A program made the position numbers and the translations under genes. A stretch of 64,000 nt of DNA from JBCCQH01 sp039024435. GTDB taxonomy: Bacteria > Bacteroidota > Bacteroidia > J057 > JADKCL01. The stretch spans positions 27,086 to 91,085 of the forward strand of contig JBCCQH010000012.1 in the NCBI GenBank assembly GCA_039024435.1, given 5' to 3'. Every line of letters begins with the position of its first letter. The first letter of the stretch is position 1. The notes below the pieces were generated by a model that did not search any database, was not told the DNA's origin, and was given only the letters and a program-made list of their open reading frames with translations. Shown here one piece after another: positions 62,104 to 64,000 of this stretch.

Positions 62104-64000
62104 TTAGAATGAGTTTGACATGATATATATGGAGCGGATGTCAAATGGCGGTGTTGCAGAGGGATTGATGCCGACAAATCCTTCCACCATCACCCCAGCC
62201 AGCGGCAATTGGAAGCGGTGATTATCGGCACTGGCTGGCAGGGTTGGTTTCACTGTGGTCTCAAAGAAATTACCAAGAATTGCAATCATCGCGGCTTCAT
62301 CGTCAAAGGTCGTTTTTTGTACTCCTGAGGTCACGTAAGCCGCAGTGGCTGTATCCCACATCAATTGATCATATTTGTGGATCGCTGAGGTTGCGTCACC
62401 GACGCTGATATTGCTTGTACCTTGATGGACGAACTTATAGATGGGATTTCCGGTAGCCGAGTCGATGTGCGCAGTGGACAAAGCCAATAGATCGCTGGTA
62501 ACGTGTCCACCTGATACTCCCATTGAAGTAAAGCTGGCGACCGTAGTATTTTTGAGTTCAGGAAAGCGCAAGTGGCCGATAACTTTCGGAGTCAATGAAG
62601 TACTTCCTCCATTCGCAATAGCGACCAAATTGCTGAAACCAAGGTTGGTGAGTGACCTTCGCGTTGCTGGAGTGAGATTGGCTTCACTGAGAAAGACAGC
62701 CATTCGCGGGTCACCCATTTCTTGGATTCCTGCTACCGTCATCAACCGATTCAATGATTGCTCAAGCTGTGTCAACCTTAGCTTGTCCGCATCTGTGCCC
62801 GGTCCATTGCGCAGAACGGTAATCTCTTCCGCTAGCACCGACATTTCTTTAACAAAAGCATGATCGTGCGCAGTCATCGCTGCAGCATCCGTGGCTCCTC
62901 CTTGTTTGAAGACAGAGGCTTGCTGTTGATTTTGGATGATTTGGTTGATGTTCCCTGCATTTTCCGGTTTGGCAACATTGGTGCTTTCGGAGCGAACAAT
63001 AGCGCCAATTTCATTGAATTCGTGCCCAACCATCTTATTGATGTCACGAACATCGGCGTTACCTTTCAGGTAAATGGTCGCTTCCCACTTGCCAGTTGCT
63101 GGATTGTAGGTCAGATCGTTCATTGCTGGACCGGCATTGCCTGATCCGTGAACTGAAGGCAACGCATCGTATATGGTAGGCCTTTCAATTCTTACGGTCA
63201 CGTTGACCTCGGTAGAGCCATCCACCGTGAGTTTATAAACATTGCCGGAGTCCTGAGCAACCTCAAAACCATCAATGAGATTTTCAGGATTGCCGTTGAA
63301 CTGATCGTTGATCTCTTTGATTGAGTTATTGATGCTTTTGTCAACTCTTTTCCCTTTGGATGCAGCCGTATCATATACGTTGCTTCCAAGCATTCCGCCA
63401 GGGTTGACCGGCGTCGCTCCCGTATTCGGGACATTGGGATCGTAACCATCCCGGAAGACAACCGAACTTTCCTCGACGGCGGCGATTTCGTTGCCGGAAT
63501 CATCGAGGAAGCGCAGCATACCCGAGCGGTCATCGATGCGGCCGGTGTCGGCCAGCAGGGTATCGAGGTGGCGGGGCTCCACCGCTTCGATCAGCTCGCT
63601 GAGTTGCTGGGCGTCGCGAATCTTGGGGTTGTTCAACAGGTTCTCTAGGCGCGCCGGATCGTCGATCCTGCGGCTGAGGGTCAGCAAGTCGTCACCACTG
63701 CCGGCCAGGGGGATCAACGACTCGAGTTGGGTGTCTTCAAAGCCCGCACCCCGGAGGGCATCCATGACTTCGACGGGGGTTTCGGCCGCCGTGGCCCGGG
63801 GCTGAAAGGCATTGCCCGAGCGGTTGTAGTAGTATTTACCGCCCGGAGCATTGGCTTGATCAAAGAGGAAATCGACCTCGCGCTGGAATACGCTGCCTTG
63901 GTTGTTGGCGGCGGCAAATGGATCGGAGACGAAGCGGAAGGTGTCGCCGTTCTCCATTGCGTTTTCGAGGTAGGGCTGGTTGTAGGTGTCCCAGAACTGA
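62104..64000 (-). CDS. Probable polymorphic toxin, 3' part (runs off window)
   Basis: At least 632 residues are visible; the frame is open past ATG 63957 to the right edge (QFWDTYNQPYLENAMENGDT). The first part (63400-64000) is GC-rich and reads RFVSDPFAAANNQGSVFQRE, then helical segments (LLTLSRRIDDPARLENLLNN, LSELIEAVEPRHLDTLLADT) like the backbone of large secreted toxins. The C-terminal part (62104-63400) is AT-richer and contains MVGHEFNEIGAIVRS and TAHDHAFVKEM, ending in a beta-rich module (FQLPLAGVMVEGFVGINPS). No known toxin domain is recognised with certainty. Confidence 0.55.
   Translation of the reverse strand, partial: QFWDTYNQPYLENAMENGDTFRFVSDPFAAANNQGSVFQREVDFLFDQANAPGGKYYYNRSGNAFQPRATAAETPVEVMDALRGAGFEDTQLESLIPLAGSGDDLLTLSRRIDDPARLENLLNNPKIRDAQQLSELIEAVEPRHLDTLLADTGRIDDRSGMLRFLDDSGNEIAAVEESSVVFRDGYDPNVPNTGATPVNPGGMLGSNVYDTAASKGKRVDKSINNSIKEINDQFNGNPENLIDGFEVAQDSGNVYKLTVDGSTEVNVTVRIERPTIYDALPSVHGSGNAGPAMNDLTYNPATGKWEATIYLKGNADVRDINKMVGHEFNEIGAIVRSESTNVAKPENAGNINQIIQNQQQASVFKQGGATDAAAMTAHDHAFVKEMSVLAEEITVLRNGPGTDADKLRLTQLEQSLNRLMTVAGIQEMGDPRMAVFLSEANLTPATRRSLTNLGFSNLVAIANGGSTSLTPKVIGHLRFPELKNTTVASFTSMGVSGGHVTSDLLALSTAHIDSATGNPIYKFVHQGTSNISVGDATSAIHKYDQLMWDTATAAYVTSGVQKTTFDDEAAMIAILGNFFETTVKPTLPASADNHRFQLPLAGVMVEGFVGINPSATPPFDIRSIYIMSNSF

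Noticed and set aside
1..64000. tRNA, rRNA, CRISPR array or insertion sequence
   Set aside because: I looked for TTCGA-type T-loops, rRNA-like blocks, regular spacer repeats and transposase motifs and found none.

Overview
The window is from a free-living Bacteroidota chromosome, most like the Saprospiria (Lewinella/Haliscomenobacter type). This rests on a complete gliding/type IX secretion core (porP-gldK-gldL-gldM-gldN, gldJ, sprE/porW), T9SS C-terminal sorting domains of both the type A and type B (CHU_C) kinds, and an F-ATPase operon without beta and epsilon genes but preceded by M23 peptidase and bactofilin genes. The Bacteroidota promoter pattern TTG-N18-22-TAnnTTTG recurs, and purine-rich ribosome binding sites are scarce. 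The host assignment is inference; no rRNA, tRNA or CRISPR array was seen.

Layout. 1-8.6 kb: 5' part of a secreted DUF7948/beta-propeller protein (-), a large Rossmann-fold protein of unknown role (+), a PepSY-like protein, rsgA and an M61 peptidase (-), then a transglutaminase-like protein and a small membrane protein (+). 8.6-14 kb: two non-coding stretches around a GT-C-like membrane protein, then DUF4271-hemC-hemD. 14.3-20.1 kb: porP, gldK, gldL, gldM, gldN and a terminator. 20.3-27.1 kb (-): sprE, PBP1A and uvrC, overlapping each other. 27.2-34.5 kb (+): M23 peptidase, bactofilin, atpZ, an AtpI-like gene, atpB-E-F-H-A-G. 34.6-38.1 kb: a decayed esterase gene, recQ, and a SPOR protein (-). 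38.8-41.1 kb: a second porP followed by gldJ. 41.4-47.4 kb: FG-GAP T9SS cargo, a TPR protein and lipoproteins. 47.5-51.3 kb (-): YfiR-like protein, CHASE8-HAMP-PAS histidine kinase and serine hydrolase. 51.6-59.5 kb: DUF2797, a D-glucuronyl C5-epimerase-like protein and a 1687-residue T9SS type B adhesin-like protein. 59.5-64 kb (-): 3' part of a probable polymorphic toxin with candidate immunity genes.

How the genes fit together. Much of the window serves cell-surface secretion and motility: GldK/L/M/N and GldJ build the T9SS motor and ring, SprE supports secretion, PorP/SprF proteins anchor type B cargo, and three or more surface proteins are likely cargo. Envelope functions (PBP1A, M23, bactofilin, SPOR, serine hydrolase) are interleaved with housekeeping genes (F-ATPase, haem synthesis, RsgA, UvrC, RecQ).

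The most interesting candidates are: (1) the right-edge toxin, whose C-terminal region and adjacent gene share an AT-rich composition unlike the GC-rich backbone; (2) a YfiR-type periplasmic sensor paired with a CHASE8 histidine kinase rather than the usual diguanylate cyclase; (3) two separate porP + SUMF1-lipoprotein pairs; (4) an in-frame TAG that cuts a coding-looking tail from bactofilin; (5) promoters whose -7 element lies 4-7 nt before the ATG, implying leaderless mRNAs.
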